Origin: Pantanalinema rosaneae
GTDB lineage: Bacteria; Cyanobacteriota; Cyanobacteriia; Leptolyngbyales; Leptolyngbyaceae
Direction: 5' to 3'
DNA: 64,000 bases
Assembly: GCF_050753385.1 (NCBI RefSeq)
Contig: NZ_JBLZFZ010000018.1
Coordinates: 57,229 to 121,228 of the forward strand
In this document: positions 61,997 to 64,000 of the stretch, in pieces
How the letters are laid out: each line of letters begins with the position of its first letter
Position numbering within the stretch: the stretch's first letter is position 1
Position numbers and translations under genes: made by a program
The notes under the pieces: model-generated
Databases searched by the model: none
Seen by the model: only the letters and a program-made list of their open reading frames with translations
What the model was told of the DNA's origin: nothing

Positions 61997-62991
61997 TACT
62001 TCTTCTTCCCACCAAATAGTCCAAACAAGCCACCGCTTGGCTTATCGTTATTGGGTTTTGTGCTGGACTTGGTTGCTTTGGGATCTGCTTTCTTCGATGA
62101 CGTTTTTGCTTGCCCCGCCTTAGCCCCGGCAGCTTGAGTCGAAGCGGTTGGACCTTCTAGTTGTTGCTTGCCAATCTGCGCCATTTCGTTCTCAGGATCA
62201 TGCTCCAGTGCTTTGTCGAAATAAATTTTTGCCATCTTAGGCTGATTTTGTTTTAAGTAAACCATGCCCATTAATGCATGACATTGGCTGTTTTTCGGTT
62301 CAATTTGTAGGGCTTCTCGCAGTTCCAGAATGGCTTGAGCAAAATTATTTTTGGCAACGTGCCCTTCGGCGCGGCGGTAATACTGATCCACGATCGATTC
62401 CCGCCGAGGTGGGGGTGGTGCCGCCGTTCCACCGGGTTTGGCTGCCGATTGGGAAGAATCAGGAATGTTGCTGCCGGTATAAATGGGTTTGGTCGAACTC
62501 CCGATCGCCTCCCCAGAGCCTTCTTTCCGCATCAAGAACACCAGGTTTAACTCGCTGATCTGCGCCGTTAACTCCAGGGTTTGATCTAAGTGATCATATT
62601 GTTTCTCTGCGAGGCTTTTGAGCGAGGTGTGGTAGAAGTGATCCGGATTGCTCGCGGTCGAAAGCTGTTTGGCTAAATTACTCAGCTCTACGGAACCCTG
62701 CTGCCGCAGTCCTTGCTGTCCCTTCAGTTTCAACAGCAGCATGTATTCACTGCGGTCCTTTTCTTGCGAGAGTTTTTCCCAGGCAGGGTTAACTAGCTTT
62801 GACAGAATCTCACTGGCACGTTGCCGATCTGTCTCACTTTCAGAAGCACAACTGTCCGGATGCAACCGACGAGCAATTTTGAGATACCGCTTGCGGATGT
62901 CTTTAATCTCCGCATCTACTGGAATTCCCAAGATGGCATGGTGGTCGATGAAGTCCAGAAGAAACAGTCCTCGCTCAATTTGAAAAGACAT
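61996..62991 (-). CDS. J-domain and TPR protein
   Basis: A 331-aa protein with an N-terminal J domain (about 14-80, HHAILGIPVDAEIKDIRKRYLKIARRLHPDSC, HPD intact) that should stimulate a DnaK partner. The middle is helical. Two TPR-like repeats follow (about 205-275, FAQAILELREALQIEPKNSQCHALMG and KMAKIYFDKALEHDPEN). The tail is Lys/Ala/Thr-rich and ends GGLFGLFGGKKK. The DnaK paralogue served is unknown. Its stop overlaps the hisZ start. Confidence 0.87.
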   Translation of the reverse strand: MSFQIERGLFLLDFIDHHAILGIPVDAEIKDIRKRYLKIARRLHPDSCASESETDRQRASEILSKLVNPAWEKLSQEKDRSEYMLLLKLKGQQGLRQQGSVELSNLAKQLSTASNPDHFYHTSLKSLAEKQYDHLDQTLELTAQISELNLVFLMRKEGSGEAIGSSTKPIYTGSNIPDSSQSAAKPGGTAAPPPPRRESIVDQYYRRAEGHVAKNNFAQAILELREALQIEPKNSQCHALMGMVYLKQNQPKMAKIYFDKALEHDPENEMAQIGKQQLEGPTASTQAAGAKAGQAKTSSKKADPKATKSSTKPNNDKPSGGLFGLFGGKKK

Positions 62992-63112
62992 GATGGTATC
63001 TGCTTACCTGCCGTTGGATTTTTTCTAGTGTAATCTGACCGGATCGCTTCTGTACTAGAGTTGTCTGGAAAGCGTAAAAATTATGCTGTGACAGCTAAGT
63101 TACCCCAGGACT

Positions 63113-63955
63113 CTAGGCGATCGGCTCAGGAAACTGGTTGAGATCTGCCCAGGATACCAGAGGCGGGATGTGTAATAAAGCGTGACTGAGGCTGGAATGC
63201 AGGTATCCATTCGTTGCCAGCAGTCGCCCAGATTTGAGTTGTAATGGGTTGCCATCGTAGGCTGTAACTTTGCCACCCGCTTCCTCTACGATCACTATTC
63301 CCGCCGCAATGTCCCAAGGTGACAGTCCCCGCTCCCAATATCCATCCAATCTGCCACAGGCAACATGGACGAGATCCAATGAGGCAGACCCACTCCGCCG
63401 CACGCCCTGGGTTAAATGGGTGAGATAACAGAATTCGGCATAATTATTGTCGGTGGTTTGGCGGCGATCGTAGGCAAATCCCGTTACCAGCAAGCTTTTA
63501 CTCAGATCATCAGTCTGCGAAACGTGAATCGATCGGCGGTTGCACGTTGCTCCTAACCCGTGAGCGGCGCGAAACAATTCCTGCCGGAAGGGATCAAACA
63601 CCACTCCTACCTGGGGCACTCCGTCAATCAGCAGACCTACAGAGACGGTATACGCCGGATATTGGTGGGCATAGTTGGTTGTGCCATCTAAGGGATCCAC
63701 TGCCCATAAATACTGAGCGGTTTGATCCCCTAGCTGTCCTGACTCTTCCGCCAGAATCGCATGATCGGGAAAATGTCGCTGCAATACCGCTAAAACCGCT
63801 TGTTCCGAGGCTTTATCTGCCTCTGTGACTAAATCCCCAGGACGACCTTTTTCCGTGATCTGCTCCAACTTGCCCAAAAACGATCGCAGCACTTCCCCGC
63901 CAGCAAGAGCCGCTTCAGTGGCAATGTCGAGGTAGGTTTGGAGTTGGTCAGACAT
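63113..63955 (-). CDS. Inositol monophosphatase family protein
   Basis: A 280-aa lithium-sensitive phosphatase-type protein. The metal-site motifs ILAEESGQ, WAVDPLDGTTNYAH and LSPWDIAAG are intact. Related cyanobacterial enzymes hydrolyse inositol phosphate, 3'-phosphoadenosine phosphate or fructose bisphosphate; this one groups by motif with IMPase/SuhB-like proteins. Its start codon is 45 bp from the window end. Confidence 0.9.
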   Translation of the reverse strand: MSDQLQTYLDIATEAALAGGEVLRSFLGKLEQITEKGRPGDLVTEADKASEQAVLAVLQRHFPDHAILAEESGQLGDQTAQYLWAVDPLDGTTNYAHQYPAYTVSVGLLIDGVPQVGVVFDPFRQELFRAAHGLGATCNRRSIHVSQTDDLSKSLLVTGFAYDRRQTTDNNYAEFCYLTHLTQGVRRSGSASLDLVHVACGRLDGYWERGLSPWDIAAGIVIVEEAGGKVTAYDGNPLQLKSGRLLATNGYLHSSLSHALLHIPPLVSWADLNQFPEPIA

Positions 63956-63981
63956 AGATGGGGAGGTGGGGAGTGGGGGAG

Positions 63982-64000
63982 CTGTCTCTTATACACATCT
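63982..64000. other. Tn5/Nextera mosaic-end adapter (sequencing artefact)
   Basis: The last 19 bases, CTGTCTCTTATACACATCT, are exactly the reverse complement of the Tn5 mosaic end used in tagmentation libraries. It is almost certainly untrimmed adapter at a contig end, not genomic sequence. Confidence 0.95.

Overview
The window is cyanobacterial chromosomal DNA. The octamer GCGATCGC (HIP1) and its core CGATCG recur throughout, and the gene content is that of an oxygenic phototroph: Gap2-type GAPDH, the flavodiiron proteins Flv1 and Flv3, a BciB-type 8-vinyl reductase, a CmpR/CcmR-type LysR regulator, DUF760, DUF3493 (LPA1/Rep27-like) and DUF697 proteins, a PEP-CTERM protein, Ser/Thr kinases with CHASE2 or WD40 domains, and the small RNA Yfr1 upstream of trxA. 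Moderate GC and many palindromic intergenic repeats fit a filamentous Leptolyngbya/Oscillatoria-like organism, but the genus cannot be fixed from this sequence. The last 19 bases are the Tn5/Nextera mosaic end, so the right edge is probably a contig end with untrimmed adapter.

Layout. 1-11 kb: end of gap2, flv1, an SUI1/eIF1-like factor, an HtrA protease, a LysM-M23 endopeptidase, dtd, mmsA, a glycine-zipper protein, serA and prmA. 11-17 kb: a large Calx-beta/RTX secreted protein convergent with an SLH-anchored glycosidase-like protein. 17-26 kb: yfr1-trxA, a LOG protein, acnB, a BMP lipoprotein, a PEP-CTERM protein and leuB. 26-36 kb: pilD, a kinase-CHASE2 receptor, two operons of unknown or poorly known function, a glycosyltransferase and a hydrolase. 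36-43 kb: a second glycosyltransferase, bciB, a LysR regulator, a fasciclin protein and flv3. 43-46 kb: an accessory stretch with a VapC-like toxin/antitoxin pair, a decayed antitoxin-like remnant, an AT-rich DUF697 gene and an array of 21-bp tandem repeats. 46-54 kb: pheS, surE, an SDR, a 1.1-kb gene-free region with a perfect CRP-type site, a Nudix gene, a kinase-WD40 gene, a ZIP transporter and small membrane proteins. 54.4-58.2 kb: tRNA-Thr(CGT) followed by a tyrosine integrase, two AT-rich orphans and a nucleotidyltransferase gene broken by an amber stop, probably the remnant of an integrative element. 58-64 kb: trpB, DUF760, scpB, a J-domain/TPR protein coupled to hisZ, and an inositol-monophosphatase-family gene.

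Most genes are scattered housekeeping functions with little operon structure. The clear couplings are antitoxin-toxin, aldo/keto reductase-DUF2809, lipoprotein-294-aa protein and J-protein-hisZ. The most informative non-coding features are a MITE family (two copies with terminal inverted repeats and 10-12 bp target duplications, each inserted at the tip of another palindromic repeat), the 21-bp array, a dispersed 130-bp repeat, Yfr1, and a possible cAMP-receptor-controlled transcript before the Nudix gene.
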